This document shows positions 8,411-19,640 of a stretch of 64,000 bases of DNA, piece after piece. This DNA is from Lujinxingia sediminis (GTDB lineage: Bacteria; Myxococcota_A; Bradymonadia; Bradymonadales; Bradymonadaceae), in assembly GCF_004005565.1 (NCBI RefSeq), contig NZ_SADD01000001.1:1302001-1366000 (forward strand). The letters run 5' to 3'. Numbering within the stretch: position 1 is the first letter of the stretch; every line of letters begins with the position of its first letter. A program made the position numbers and the translations under genes. The notes beneath the pieces were generated by a model that worked only from the letters and a program-made list of their open reading frames with translations, was not told the origin of the DNA and made no database searches.

Positions 8411-11400
8411 CTAACGGCTCAAGTCGGTCACAGATTCCAGCGCCGCTTGCTCGCGGGCCAGTTCTTCTGAATCTCCGCCCAGAGCGGCGGCCTCATCGAG
8501 TTCGACACGTGCCTGAAGGGGGCGGCCAAGCTGGATGCGGGCATGGGCCAGCAGCAGCTTCGCGCGGGCCTGCTCCATCGGATCCAACGAGGGAGCCTCG
8601 GCCAGGGCTCGCGACGCATAGGCCAGCGCCTCAAAGGGGCGCGCCTGCGTGACGAGCGCGCGCAGCCGAAGGCGCACAAGGAGAGCCGGCCCATCGACGA
8701 CCTCCTCATGGTAGAACGCCGATGCCTCGGACTGAAGAAGGCGATCCAGATCTTCGAAATGACCCACGTTGAGCAGGTAATCGCCCAGGCGGCCCAGCAC
8801 CTCCACCCGTTGCACCGGGCCGAGGGCCGCAGCGAGCTCCTCGCGAAGCGCCGCTTCCTTCTCCGGGGCGGGCGTCGCCAGGGTGGTGGCGAGCTCGTTG
8901 ATCAGGCGCAGTCGCCCCTGCTCAAACGCGGAGAGTTCGGAGCTGTGGTGCTGCAGCAGATGATTGGCCAGGCTGGCGCGGTAAGCCAGCGAGGCGTCCG
9001 GGTTGCTCAGCGCCAGGATAAGCTGGCCGCGCGCAGCCTGGGCTCCGAACGCATCCGATTGCGCGCAGCGGTCGAGGTGGTAGCGGGCCGTGGCCGCATC
9101 GCCCGCGTAGGCGGCGACCTCACCGGTGAGGCAGTGGGAGCGATCGCGGTAGCCAAAGAGCGCGTCGCCACGGGCATGCACGCGTTGCACCACGTCGATG
9201 GCGCGGCCGGTTTCATCGAGGGTGAGCAAAAGCGGGGTGAGCCGGCGAGCGCTCTCCCGGGCGGCCCGCCTCTCGTCTCTGTGCGAGGTCTGCGCGAAGA
9301 GCGCATCGAGCTGGTCGACGTGCGCTTTGAGTTCATCGAGGGTCTCGGCCTGACGCGCGGCGACTTCCAGCACCTCGGCGCGCACCATCGGGGCCACGTC
9401 TTCGGAGAGTTCCTTGAAGATCGCCAGCGCGCCGGCGCTCATGCGCCGCGCCTCCTCAGGCGCCCCCGCTCCCAGATGAGCGCGGGCGGTGAGCGCCAGC
9501 GCCCGCGCGTTCAATACGCGGCCTCCCTCGCTGCTGGCGAGCGTCGAGGGTAACGCGTCCAGCTCCCGGCCGATGCGGTCGCCAAGCTCCTGCGCCACGA
9601 GGAACTCCCCGCGGGCCAGCGCAAGCTCCAGGGCCAGCAGCTTCACCGAGATACGTTGCAGCCCACCAAAATCATTGGCCTGCTCAAGCGCCTGAAGCTG
9701 CAGCTCGGAGCCTCGACCGGAGTTATTGCGCATGATTTCGGCATGCGCGCGGTAGAGGTTAATACGCGCGGCGTGCAGCGGGCTCTCGGGCGCTTCCACC
9801 TCCGAGAGTTCAGCGAAGCGGCGCGCCTGGTAGAGACGCTCGGCCAGGGCCAGGGAGGCGGCAAAGCCGGTGGTGCGCTGGTACTGCTGACGCGCCGCAC
9901 TCAGCGCGCTCTCGGAGAGCGAGATGGCGATGCGATCGAAGCCTCGAAGGTCAAAGGAGTCGGCGAGTTCCAGGAGCACCGCCGGTGCGTAGCCTCGCTC
10001 CAGTGAGACGTTAAGCAGCGTGAAGGCCTCATCGAGCTGCCCGGCGACTTCTTCGGGGCGATCGGATTCCACGGCGATAGCCGCGCCGAGCAGGTACACC
10101 TGGGCATGCGTGATGCGCCAGGGGCCGCTGCGCGGCGCGCGGGTCTCGATAAAGGTCAGGGCCTTCCGGGCGCGGCTGAGCTCGCCACGTTGTACAAAAC
10201 GGTATGCGGCCCGAAAGAGGGGCTCTACGCTGGCCGGCTCGGCAAAGTAGCGCCCGGCGGCGCTTTCGCAGAGGTGGGCGAGCTCCGAGGCCGCGCCCTC
10301 CTCGCCAGCGAAGAGGGTCTCGGCGCAGATACCCGAGAGCGCGCCTTCGATGCGGCCATCGAGCAGCGCCAGCGAGCTGCGGGCGCTGGCGCGCAGCACC
10401 GTCTCGCCAAGCTCCACGACCTCCTGCCCACCGTAGGGACGTGCCTGGTAGCGCTCCAGAGCCGCGAGCAGCAGGGCATCCCAGGCACGCAGCGCGCCGG
10501 CGCGTGCCTGCACGTCCGCCCAGGCGCGCTCTCCCGGGGACGGGGCCCCTTCGATCCTCAAGACCATCTTCAGAGCGTGGGCCATCATCTCCTGCTCAGG
10601 TCGGCCGAGCTCCTGATGGTCGCGCTCCCATCGGCGAAACGCCCGGAGCGCGGCGTCGCTGGCCCCGCTCACATAAAACGCATACGCCGCATCAAGGGCC
10701 AGTTTGCTCTCCAGACGCCGGCTGCCCGCGTTGGCAAAGCCCTGGCGCGCGAGCTCCATGAGCTCTTCGGCCTGCTGAACCTGGCCATTTTTCAGCGCGA
10801 TCAACGCGCGGATGCGGGCGACCTCACCGGCCCGCAGAGGATCTTCAATGCGCTGGACCTCGACGTAGGAACGGGCCATACGCGCCTGTGCTCGCTCCAG
10901 CCCGCCCTCTCGCCCGGCCCAGATCGAGGCCAGCGCGCCCAGCTGGTAGGCACGCGCCCGACCGAGTTCGCGCTGGGGAGAGGGCCAACGACCGAAAAGC
11001 GACGCGGCACGCTCAGCATAGCTCACCACCGCGTCCCACTGCCCTTCGTAGGCATAGGCGCGAGCGATAGCGAGCGCGGCATCCGCCCCGAAACCCTCCG
11101 CTCCGAGAGCCGTCTGGCGGCGAGCCCACGCGCCGTAGCCCGCGGCGGCCTCCAGGTCACGGAGACGAAGCTCGGCGCCGCGCACCGACCCGTCGACGCT
11201 CAACCCGGGGATCTGCCGCAGCAGATACGCGGCCTTGAGCGGATGGCCCTGGTACATCGCCACAAGCCCCTGCAAGGCCAGTCGGCGATGGGCGAGTGTG
11301 GCATCGGCACCGAGCCGAAACCCGGACTCCGCCAGGGCCGGACGCTGGGAGGCGGGTCCAAATCCCGGTGCCACCGCCCCCGAGCTCAGCCCGAGCAAGA

Positions 11401-12178
11401 GATCCTCGCCGGCATCCGCGATAAGAAGCTCCGCGCCGCGCCCTGCCCCGACCTCACGCAGCTCGGCCATCGTGCTCAGGTCGAGGGCAGCGCCGCTCTC
11501 CACCGACTCCAGCAGCCCCTCGGTGGGGATGCCCAACCCGGTGTAGGTCGCCACCCGTGGCAACGCGTCGCTCACCGGCCCTTCGATCAGCACCAGATAC
11601 GGCCCCTGCCCGGCATCAAAGCGTTGGGTGGCCTTATGAACTCCGCGAGCATCCACCTCCAGGCTGCCCACGATGCGCTCGGCCAGACTGGCCTCCGGAG
11701 CATGGCCCGCCGCGCGTAAGACCACCGCGCTCTCTACCCCTTCGGGGAGCGGCCCTACCCAGCGGATCTCTTCGCTCTGACCTCCCGCCCACAGCCCGAC
11801 GGTCGTCGCCAAAAGTTCGTCGTCGAGCGTGTCAGCAAAGCGCACCTCGGGCGTGCCGACCATCGCCAGGTTGAACCAGGTGACGGGCACCTCGGTCAGC
11901 GGCAAAAGCTCCGCGCTGCGCTCGCCAGCAGCGACCACCTCAAAGGCATGCACCACATCGTGATGCGTCACCAGCGCATAGCGCGCCAACGCCTGCCCCC
12001 GGGCCGCCACCACAAACCAGCTCCCCGACGGATCTTTGGTCAGGGAAGCTGTGGCCTCTTTAAAAGGGGCGGCCGCAAGGTCCCCTTCCACGCGCACCAC
12101 ATCACGGCAGCCGCCGAGCAATGAGATCGCAACCACGCCACAGAGCGCGGCGCGTGAGAGGCGCGCAAGCCAGTTCAT
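8411..12178 (-). CDS. Very large lipoprotein with TPR-like helical solenoid
   Basis: A 1255-residue lipoprotein of unknown function, with lipobox LLGGC (Cys24). After a beta-rich N-terminal part (about residues 25-290) nearly the whole protein is alanine- and leucine-rich helical repeat. It has many A-x-x-L-x-x-G-like units such as [21 protein letters not shown] and [19 protein letters not shown], consistent with tetratricopeptide repeats and protein-protein scaffolding in the periplasm or outer membrane. Its start overlaps the oppF stop as ATGA, so it is the last translationally coupled gene of the peptide-importer operon, an unusual partner. It could assist peptide capture or be an unrelated passenger. 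Confidence 0.75.
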   Translation of the reverse strand: MNWLARLSRAALCGVVAISLLGGCRDVVRVEGDLAAAPFKEATASLTKDPSGSWFVVAARGQALARYALVTHHDVVHAFEVVAAGERSAELLPLTEVPVTWFNLAMVGTPEVRFADTLDDELLATTVGLWAGGQSEEIRWVGPLPEGVESAVVLRAAGHAPEASLAERIVGSLEVDARGVHKATQRFDAGQGPYLVLIEGPVSDALPRVATYTGLGIPTEGLLESVESGAALDLSTMAELREVGAGRGAELLIADAGEDLLLGLSSGAVAPGFGPASQRPALAESGFRLGADATLAHRRLALQGLVAMYQGHPLKAAYLLRQIPGLSVDGSVRGAELRLRDLEAAAGYGAWARRQTALGAEGFGADAALAIARAYAYEGQWDAVVSYAERAASLFGRWPSPQRELGRARAYQLGALASIWAGREGGLERAQARMARSYVEVQRIEDPLRAGEVARIRALIALKNGQVQQAEELMELARQGFANAGSRRLESKLALDAAYAFYVSGASDAALRAFRRWERDHQELGRPEQEMMAHALKMVLRIEGAPSPGERAWADVQARAGALRAWDALLLAALERYQARPYGGQEVVELGETVLRASARSSLALLDGRIEGALSGICAETLFAGEEGAASELAHLCESAAGRYFAEPASVEPLFRAAYRFVQRGELSRARKALTFIETRAPRSGPWRITHAQVYLLGAAIAVESDRPEEVAGQLDEAFTLLNVSLERGYAPAVLLELADSFDLRGFDRIAISLSESALSAARQQYQRTTGFAASLALAERLYQARRFAELSEVEAPESPLHAARINLYRAHAEIMRNNSGRGSELQLQALEQANDFGGLQRISVKLLALELALARGEFLVAQELGDRIGRELDALPSTLASSEGGRVLNARALALTARAHLGAGAPEEARRMSAGALAIFKELSEDVAPMVRAEVLEVAARQAETLDELKAHVDQLDALFAQTSHRDERRAARESARRLTPLLLTLDETGRAIDVVQRVHARGDALFGYRDRSHCLTGEVAAYAGDAATARYHLDRCAQSDAFGAQAARGQLILALSNPDASLAYRASLANHLLQHHSSELSAFEQGRLRLINELATTLATPAPEKEAALREELAAALGPVQRVEVLGRLGDYLLNVGHFEDLDRLLQSEASAFYHEEVVDGPALLVRLRLRALVTQARPFEALAYASRALAEAPSLDPMEQARAKLLLAHARIQLGRPLQARVELDEAAALGGDSEELAREQAALESVTDLSR

Positions 12179-13286
12179 GCCGACACCTCGTCTTTGAGGT
12201 CTGTGTCTGGGGCCGTCGCCGCAGAGGCTGCCGGTTTGGATACCGCGTTGGCCTGCTGAGCCTTAAGGCCCCTGGTCATTGCCCCTTTCACGCGCTCGCG
12301 GCGCATCGGCTCATCGATCAGGTGGCAAGCCACATAATGGCCCGGCTCGGCCTGCTCAAAGCGCGGAACCTCCATCGCACAACGCTCCCAGGCGTAGGGG
12401 CAGCGCGTATGGAACACGCACCCCGAGGGCGGATTGAGCGGGCTGGGCACATCGCCCTGAAGCACGATGCGCTGACGGGTCTTCTCCACTTCCGGGTCGG
12501 GAATGGGCACCGCCGAGATCAGCGCCTCGGTGTAGGGATGGAGCGGGTTATCGTAGATCTCACGACCGTCGGCCAACTCCGCCATCTTGCCCAGGTACAT
12601 CACCGCGATGCGGTCTGAGATATGGCGCACCGCCGCCAGATCGTGGGCGATGAAGAGGTAGGTCAGGTTGAACTCTTTCTGCAGATCTTCCATCAGATTC
12701 ATGATCTGCGCCTGAATCGAGACATCGAGCGCGCTGATGGGCTCGTCGCACACGATAAAACGCGGCTCACAGGCCAGCGCGCGCGCAATACCGATGCGCT
12801 GGCGCTGCCCGCCGGAGAACTCATGGGGGTAGCGACGGATAAAGCGCGGATCGAGCCCGACGATCTCCATCAGCTCCTGGACCCGCTCCCGAGCAGCCTT
12901 GCCACTGGCGAGCTTATGAACCTTGAGCGGCTCGGCGATGATATCGCCCACGGTCATCCGCGGGTTAAGTGAGCCGTAGGGGTCCTGGAAAATCATCTGC
13001 AGGTCGCGACGCAGCGGGTGAAGCTCCGCCTCGGGCAATTCACAGAGATTCTTGCCGTCGAAGACGACCTTACCGTCCGTAGGCCGGTAGAGCTGGATGA
13101 TGGAGCGACCGGTGGTCGACTTCCCACACCCCGACTCGCCAACCAGCCCCAGGGTTTCCCCCTCATAGATATCGAAGTTGAGCCCGTCGACCGCACGCAC
13201 CCGGTTGACCTCCCGGCGCACAAGCGCGCCGCGGTAGACCGGAAAGTGCATCTTGAGGTTTTCGATCGTTAAGAGCTTCTCTGCCA

Positions 13287-13287
<1 letters not shown>
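12175..13287 (-). CDS. oppF: Oligopeptide ABC transporter ATP-binding subunit OppF
   Basis: A 370-residue cytoplasmic ATPase of the peptide/nickel importer family. Visible are Walker [10 protein letters not shown], signature [14 protein letters not shown] and Walker [13 protein letters not shown]. The C-terminal oligopeptide/dipeptide-transporter extension contains [16 protein letters not shown]-like residues and the Cys-containing [11 protein letters not shown] segment. It pairs with OppD to drive peptide import. The start overlaps the oppD stop by one base (TAATG) with GGAGG upstream, indicating coupled translation. A charged tail of about 40 residues follows the usual family end. It overlaps the downstream lipoprotein gene by four bases. 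Confidence 0.94.
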
Positions 13288-14417
<1,130 letters not shown>

Positions 14418-14418
14418 G

Positions 14419-15819
14419 TCAGTCCTTGCGCAACTGCGGGTCGAGCGCATCACGCAGCCCGTCCCCTACGAAGTTCAAGCTCAAGAGGGTGATCGCCAGC
14501 GCCGCCCCCGGATAAATGATCAGCCAGGGGGCCGTCTCCATCAGCTGGCGGCCTTCGCTGGCCAACGCCCCCCAGGAGGTCATCGGCGCCTGCACGCCCA
14601 GCCCCAGAAAGGAGAGGAAGGCCTCTTCGAGCATCACCGCCGGCACCGTCAGCGTGGCGTACACGATGATCGGCCCCAGTGCGTTGGGGATCAGGTGGCG
14701 GAAGATGATGTTGAATTTGGAGACCCCGATGGTCTGGGCGGCCTCGACAAACTCCTGGCCTTTGAGGCTGATGACCTGCCCGCGCACAATGCGCGCCATG
14801 GTCAGCCACTGCACCGCGCCCAGCGCGATGAAGAGCAGGAAGATGTTCTGGCCAAAGACCACCATCAAGAGGATGACCAGGAACATAAAGGGCAGCCCGT
14901 ACATGATGTCGACGACGCGCATCATCAGGTTGTCGACCTTGCCGCCGACAAAGCCCGCGGTCGCCCCGTAGCTCACGCCGATCACAAAGGAGACGAAGGT
15001 CGCCAGAAGCCCCACCGCCAGCGAGATGCGCGCCCCGAAGAGCATGCGGCTAAGCAAGTCACGCCCGAGCTGGTCGGTGCCCAGCCAGTTGCGCTGCGGC
15101 CGGGGAAGCCCCTCGAACTGCTCGGGGGTGATATAGCCCTGCCCTTGCGTATCCATGCGCGCCAGGATGTCTCGGGCCTCCCCACGGCTGACGATGTCGA
15201 CCAGGCGGCCGGCGTCTTCAAAGTGCAGTAGGCCCGCCTCATCGGCATCACAGGCGAAGACATCGGGGTGGTCGATCGGCGCCATATTGCGCTTGATCGA
15301 GGACCACTGCCGGCACGCCGGAATGAACTCGGTGGGCGATGGCATCGAGAAGGGAGCCGCGGCGTATTCGTCGTAGTTGAGCGCCCCGTCGCCATCGCGG
15401 TCGATACGCTCAAACTCCCAGGTTTTGTACGCCAGCTCGATCTCATCGGCGTCGACGCGGCCATCGCCGTTGGCGTCGATCTTCTCAAAGGACCACACCT
15501 CTTTGCTCAGCCGCCCGTAGTGGGTCGAGGGCACGCTGTAGGCTCCCGGGGGGCGAGGCACCACGTAGCTGTGCTGCTCCTCCTGGGTAAAGCGCGTGCC
15601 GTACTTCACAAAGAGAGGGTAGAAGATGGCGAAGCTCGCCATGATCGTCACAACAACCAGCCCGCCCATCGCCGCGCGGTTCTTCTTGAGCCGGCGAAAG
15701 GCGTCTTTCCAGAGGCTTGTGCCTTCCACCAGCTCGTCTGTGGGCGGCCGGGGATTGGGGGCTGCGGAGGCAGGACGCACATCGCCATCACTGCCTGTGG
15801 GGGGAAGATTTGCCGTCAT
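14419..15819 (-). CDS. oppC: Oligopeptide ABC transporter permease OppC with inserted EF-hand domain
   Basis: A 466-residue inner-membrane permease, about 160 residues longer than the usual OppC (about 300). The first membrane helix is near residues 52-70. The canonical core resumes at WLGTDQLGRDLLSR (residue 245 on), followed by five more helices and the EAA-type loop EAAQTIGVSKFNIIFRH. Between them is a loop, expected in the periplasm, with two canonical EF-hand calcium loops: DANGDGRVDADE (115-126) and DRDGDGALNYDE (140-151). Two degenerate EF-like loops follow: DADEAGLLHFED (191-202) and DTQGQGYITPEQ (223-234). Calcium might therefore gate or stabilise peptide import. This is an inference; the sequence motifs are clear. 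It lies 10 bases after oppB. Confidence 0.93.
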   Translation of the reverse strand: MTANLPPTGSDGDVRPASAAPNPRPPTDELVEGTSLWKDAFRRLKKNRAAMGGLVVVTIMASFAIFYPLFVKYGTRFTQEEQHSYVVPRPPGAYSVPSTHYGRLSKEVWSFEKIDANGDGRVDADEIELAYKTWEFERIDRDGDGALNYDEYAAAPFSMPSPTEFIPACRQWSSIKRNMAPIDHPDVFACDADEAGLLHFEDAGRLVDIVSRGEARDILARMDTQGQGYITPEQFEGLPRPQRNWLGTDQLGRDLLSRMLFGARISLAVGLLATFVSFVIGVSYGATAGFVGGKVDNLMMRVVDIMYGLPFMFLVILLMVVFGQNIFLLFIALGAVQWLTMARIVRGQVISLKGQEFVEAAQTIGVSKFNIIFRHLIPNALGPIIVYATLTVPAVMLEEAFLSFLGLGVQAPMTSWGALASEGRQLMETAPWLIIYPGAALAITLLSLNFVGDGLRDALDPQLRKD

Positions 15820-15829
15820 AATTGCTCTC

Positions 15830-16852
15830 TCAGTCGTCGTAGCTGACCCGCGGGTCGAGCACCGTGTAGAGGATGTCGACGACCAGGTTCAAAACCACCA
15901 GCAGCGAGGAGTAGAGGATGATCGTACCCAGCACCAGGTTGTAGTCGCGGTTGAGCGCCGAGCGCACAAAGTGGGTGCCTACGCCGGGAAGGTTAAAGAT
16001 CTCCTCGACCACCACCGAGCCCGTCAGAAGCGCAGCAAAGGCCGGTCCCAGGTAGCTGACCACCGGCAAGAGCGCGCCCTTGAGCGCATGGCGAAGGACC
16101 ACAATCTGCTCGGTGAGCCCCTTGGCCCGGGCGGTGCGGATGTAGTCCTTACGGATCACCTCCAGCATGCCCCCGCGGGTCAGGCGCGCGATGTACGCCG
16201 CGTAGAAAAGCCCCAGTGTGATCGAGGGCAGCACGCTATCGGACCAGCTCTCCCAGCCCACCGCGGTGAACCACCCCAGTTTTAGCGAGAAGAGCATGAT
16301 CAGAAGCGGCCCGAGCACGAAGTTCGGGATGCTCACCCCGACCATCGCCACCGTCATCACCCCGTAGTCCGGGAGCGTGTTCTGGCGCAGCCCGGCAATC
16401 AGCCCGGCGGGAACGCCGATCAGAAGCGCGATCAAGAGCGCCTGAATGCCCAGCTGAATCGTGTAAGGAAGCGCTGCTCCCAGCGTCTCAAGCACCGTCC
16501 GGTCCGTGACCATGGAGCCGCCCAGACTGCCCTGGAGCAACGTGGCCACGTAGATCGTGTACTGCGTCTCGCTCCACTCCGAGAGGGGCAAGACCTCGAT
16601 CGGGCCGAGCACCAGACTTCCGGCCGACTCCCAGTACTGGCAGCCCTCCAGAGGAGTGAGCGGCGGGGGGCTATGCACCGGAAAGATCGGGCGATCGAGC
16701 GCGTGCTCTTTGATGCAGGCGCAGGCGTTAGCCTCGCGCTCCTGCAGACAGGGATTACTGGGGGCCTGGCGGGTGATCCACAGCGAGAGGGTGATGATGA
16801 TCAAAATCACCACCACCGAGCTGAGGAGGCGCCGGATGATAAAGCGGGTCAC
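15830..16852 (-). CDS. oppB: Oligopeptide ABC transporter permease OppB, with Cys-containing periplasmic loop
   Basis: A 340-residue permease, slightly longer than typical OppB (about 306). It has an N-terminal helix (residues 10-27), then five or so helices including the BPD-transporter core, and the coupling-helix motif IRTARAKGLTE. The first periplasmic loop is enlarged and has four cysteines (35, 44, 46, 71), which may form disulfides. The start codon is GTG, with GGAGAG just upstream. It is preceded, after oppA, by a strong stem-loop that could reduce read-through so the binding protein is made in excess. Confidence 0.93.
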   Translation of the reverse strand: MTRFIIRRLLSSVVVILIIITLSLWITRQAPSNPCLQEREANACACIKEHALDRPIFPVHSPPPLTPLEGCQYWESAGSLVLGPIEVLPLSEWSETQYTIYVATLLQGSLGGSMVTDRTVLETLGAALPYTIQLGIQALLIALLIGVPAGLIAGLRQNTLPDYGVMTVAMVGVSIPNFVLGPLLIMLFSLKLGWFTAVGWESWSDSVLPSITLGLFYAAYIARLTRGGMLEVIRKDYIRTARAKGLTEQIVVLRHALKGALLPVVSYLGPAFAALLTGSVVVEEIFNLPGVGTHFVRSALNRDYNLVLGTIILYSSLLVVLNLVVDILYTVLDPRVSYDD

Positions 16853-16880
16853 TGCACTCTCCGCGTTCGTCCAGGGGGGG

Positions 16881-16907
16881 AGCGCCCGACCGGGACGGTC
16901 GGGCGCT
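16881..16907 (-). terminator. Intra-operon stem-loop between oppA and oppB
   Basis: A perfect 11-bp stem AGCGCCCGACC / GGTCGGGCGCT (16881-16891 with 16897-16907) has a 5-base loop. No T-tract follows in the direction of oppB, so it is likely an attenuating or 3'-protecting hairpin that favours oppA mRNA, as is common in binding-protein operons. Confidence 0.6.
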
Positions 16908-16955
16908 CAAAAAAGCGGGCCGCATCTCCGGGGCGCAACGCACCCCGCAAACGGG

Positions 16956-18668
16956 TTACTCGGTGGCTTCAGCCGCCGGGGCCTCCGGCAGACTCATATA
17001 CTTCAGGAGGTGAATGTCGCGGTTATGGGGCTCGAAGCCTTCCAGGAAGCGCGAAACCAGCACGTTGTTCGTGTAGTAGTAGACCGGAATCACCGGGCCA
17101 CGCTCCAGCACAATCGCCTCGGCCCGTGCCAGAAGTTTCAAACGCTGGGCCGGGTCGCGCTCGGCGCGAGCCTGGTTCAGCAGCGCATCATACTCCTCAT
17201 CGCTCCAGCCGGTGTTGTTGTTGCCGTTGCCCGTCTCCCACATGTCCAGAAAGGTCATCGGGTCGTTGTAGTCGCCGATCCAGCCGGCCCGGGCGATCTC
17301 GTAGTTCATCGAGGAGACGTCCTGCAGGTAGGTGCGCCACTCCTTGTTCACGAGCTGAATGTCGATGCCAAGGTTGCGCTTCCACATCGACTGCACCGCC
17401 TCGGCGATGAGCTTGTGGTTCTCGTCGACATTGTAGAGGAGCTGAATGCGCGGGAAGCCTTCACCCTCGGGGTAACCCGCCTCCGCCAGCAGCGCTTTGG
17501 CCCGGGCCACATCATAGGTGATGCCCTCGCCGGGAGCCTCATAGCCGGGTAGCCCCTGCGGCACGAAGTGGTTGGCCACGGTGAAGAGGTTGTTCATCGT
17601 GTCTTCGACAAGCGAGCGACTATCCACCGACATCGCCAGCGCCTGGCGCACGCGGTTGTCGGTCAGCGGGCTCTCCTCGTCGGTGACGTTGATGCGGTAG
17701 TAGTAGGTGCCCAGCATCGGCTCTTGCAGGTAGTCCGGGTGGGTCAGAAGCCCCGTGATCTGCGCCACAGGCAGGCTCGTCCCGCTCCAGTGCAACTCGC
17801 CGGTGCGGTAGGCGTTCACCGCGGCGTTGGTGTCCTGGATGATGCGAATGCGCGCCTGGTCGAGCGCCACGTTGGCCTTATCCCAGTAGTTCTCGCTCTT
17901 CTTGAGCAAGAGATCCTGCTGCTCGCGGTAGCTCTCCAGCTCGTAGGGACCGTTGGTGATGATGTTCTCGGGACGCGTCCAGTCGTTGCCCTTCTCGTCG
18001 ACGAGATCCATGGGGACCGGGAAGAAGGTGTAGAAGGCCACGAGCTCCGGGAAATAGGGGGTGGGCTGAGTCAGCGTCACCTCCAGGGTGCGGTCGTCAA
18101 TCACCTTGACGCCGACCTCGCTCCATTCGGTGATTTCACCCTTGGAGAAGGCCTCGGCGTTCTGAATCACCCACATAAAGCTCTGGTAGTCACTGGGGAA
18201 GTCGGGGGTAAGCACCCGACGCCAGGAGCGCTCAAAGTCGCCGGCGGTCACGGCCTTGCCGTTGGACCATTTGGCGTCTTCGCGCAGCTTAAAGGTGTAG
18301 GTACGCCCGTCTTCGCTCAGTTCATAGGACTCGGCCACACCCGGCACCACAAGCTCACTGGCGTCGTCGAGCTCTTCGGTGGTCGGTCCCGGCATCATCA
18401 GACCTTCGAAGAGGTTAAAGGCGATGCGTCCCTCCGGCGCGCCGCTCATACGGCCCGGATCAAGGGTCTGGGGGTCGGCGGCCACCGCGAAGGTGAACAT
18501 ATCGGCCTCGGAGCCGGCCACAAATTCGGCCTGACCGCCTTTGCTCTGCCCCTGGCCGCCGGTGGTGGGCTGCTTCTTGTCGCAGCCCCACACGCTCAAC
18601 GCCATCGCCCCCACCAGCGCACCTGCCAGCGCGCGCTTGCCCATCGTCTTTGCGGAAATCATCACCAT
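16956..18668 (-). CDS. oppA: Oligopeptide-binding lipoprotein OppA
   Basis: A 570-residue solute-binding protein of family 5 (peptide-binding). The signal peptide ends in lipobox SVWGC (Cys29), so it is membrane-anchored rather than free. Family features include FNLFEGLMMPGP near residue 84, VAESYELSEDGRTYTFKLR, the DAKWSNGKAVTAGDFERSW block, and YNDPMTFLDMW late in the protein. It captures peptides outside the inner membrane and hands them to OppBC. The start has GAGG eight bases upstream. It is the first gene of the operon, and its promoter should lie at the right-hand side, next to the repeat array. Confidence 0.94.
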   Translation of the reverse strand: MVMISAKTMGKRALAGALVGAMALSVWGCDKKQPTTGGQGQSKGGQAEFVAGSEADMFTFAVAADPQTLDPGRMSGAPEGRIAFNLFEGLMMPGPTTEELDDASELVVPGVAESYELSEDGRTYTFKLREDAKWSNGKAVTAGDFERSWRRVLTPDFPSDYQSFMWVIQNAEAFSKGEITEWSEVGVKVIDDRTLEVTLTQPTPYFPELVAFYTFFPVPMDLVDEKGNDWTRPENIITNGPYELESYREQQDLLLKKSENYWDKANVALDQARIRIIQDTNAAVNAYRTGELHWSGTSLPVAQITGLLTHPDYLQEPMLGTYYYRINVTDEESPLTDNRVRQALAMSVDSRSLVEDTMNNLFTVANHFVPQGLPGYEAPGEGITYDVARAKALLAEAGYPEGEGFPRIQLLYNVDENHKLIAEAVQSMWKRNLGIDIQLVNKEWRTYLQDVSSMNYEIARAGWIGDYNDPMTFLDMWETGNGNNNTGWSDEEYDALLNQARAERDPAQRLKLLARAEAIVLERGPVIPVYYYTNNVLVSRFLEGFEPHNRDIHLLKYMSLPEAPAAEATE

Positions 18669-18779
18669 CGTATCAACCTCAGCGCCATTGCGATTTGACT
18701 GAATTTTCTCTCAGTTAAGCGGGCTTGGTTGTACTGGCTGGGGGGCTCGGGTGTCAATCCGGCGGTGTGGGTGGTGGTG

Positions 18780-19365
18780 GGAGCCATGTAACTCAGAGTG
18801 GGGTCGAGGCGGTGTCCGAGGCCTCCATCTCTCATTTTATGCGAGCCTGAGGGCTCGACCACGCCAACCTGTCACACTCAGCCCCCCCCTGCTGGCGATG
18901 CCCGGTCAAAACCACCCCATCCGGATGGGGGGCCAGAGCATCGACTATGCCAACATGTCACACTCAGCCCCCCCTTTTCCGATGGCATGTCGCAAAATAC
19001 CACATCCGATGGGGGGTCGAAGGTGATGCCTTATCGGAAAACACCCATCCGATGGGGGGTCGAGGCGGTGTCCGAGGCCTCCGGCTCTCATGTTACGCGA
19101 GCCTGAGGCCTCGACTATGCCAACGTGTCACACTCAGCCCCCCCTGCTGGCGATTCCCGGTCCCCCACCCCCCATCCGGATGGGGGGGCAGAGCATCGGC
19201 TGTGCCAACGTGTCACACTCAGCCCCCCCGCTGGCGATGCACGGTCAAAACCACCCCATCCGGATGGGGGGTCAGGGCATTGACCGTGCCAATCTGTCAC
19301 ACTCAGCCCCCCCCTTTTCCGATGGCATGTCGCAGAATGCCACATCCGATGGGGGGTCGAAGACG
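18780..19365. repeat. Tandem array of about 85-bp non-coding units, order C-A-B-C-A-A-B
   Basis: Seven units of 84-86 bp lie head to tail. Five of them start with GCCAAC/T-N-TGTCACACTCAG followed by a run of seven or eight C, at 18863, 18949, 19119, 19204 and 19288. Type A units carry the palindrome CCCCATCCGGATGGGG. Type B units carry TTTTCCGATGGCATGTCGCA and CATCCGATGGGGGGTCGA. Type C units carry GGGTCGAGGCGGTGTCCGAG followed by GCGAGCCTGAGG. The C-A-B triplet recurs with a 256-bp superperiod (18801 to 19057; 18863 to 19119). The unit length is not a multiple of three and no frame is conserved, so it is not a protein repeat. Its function is unknown. Confidence 0.9.
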
Positions 19366-19370
19366 ACGCC

Positions 19371-19640
19371 CGATGTTTTTGCGTCGTGTTTTGGCGGGTT
19401 CGGGGGGATGAACGATGGCCTGCACCTGTGTTTCGAGCCGGGGAATCGTCAGAACGCCCTTGCCGCAGGACCTGGCGAGCCGAAGCTCTGGCGGGTTCTT
19501 CGCCCGCAGGGCGGCCCGGTTGGCAGCCTCCCTTTTCTGGTGATAGACCTGCAGCCCTGTTGGTAGTGCCTCGATGGTGCGCCCTGGTGGCGCATGAGAA
19601 TTGAGTAAACGTATTCGAATACCTCGAAGATGGAGATGGC
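19371..19640. other. Spacer between repeat array and first M16 gene; possible transposase remnant
   Basis: No convincing intact gene. On the minus strand, bases about 19390-19590 read as an uninterrupted protein-like stretch containing YHQKREAANRAALRAKNP. It resembles the tail of an integrase/transposase by feel only and lacks a start. The last bases hold the ribosome site GGAG for the M16 gene. Confidence 0.3.

Noticed and set aside
18780-19365. Considered the array as CRISPR
   Set aside because: Units are long and nearly fully repeated with no unique spacers of constant length; no cas genes are in the window.
18751-19411. Several plus-strand open frames across the 85-bp array
   Set aside because: The unit length is not a multiple of three, frames change at each unit, and no ribosome sites or conserved protein are visible.
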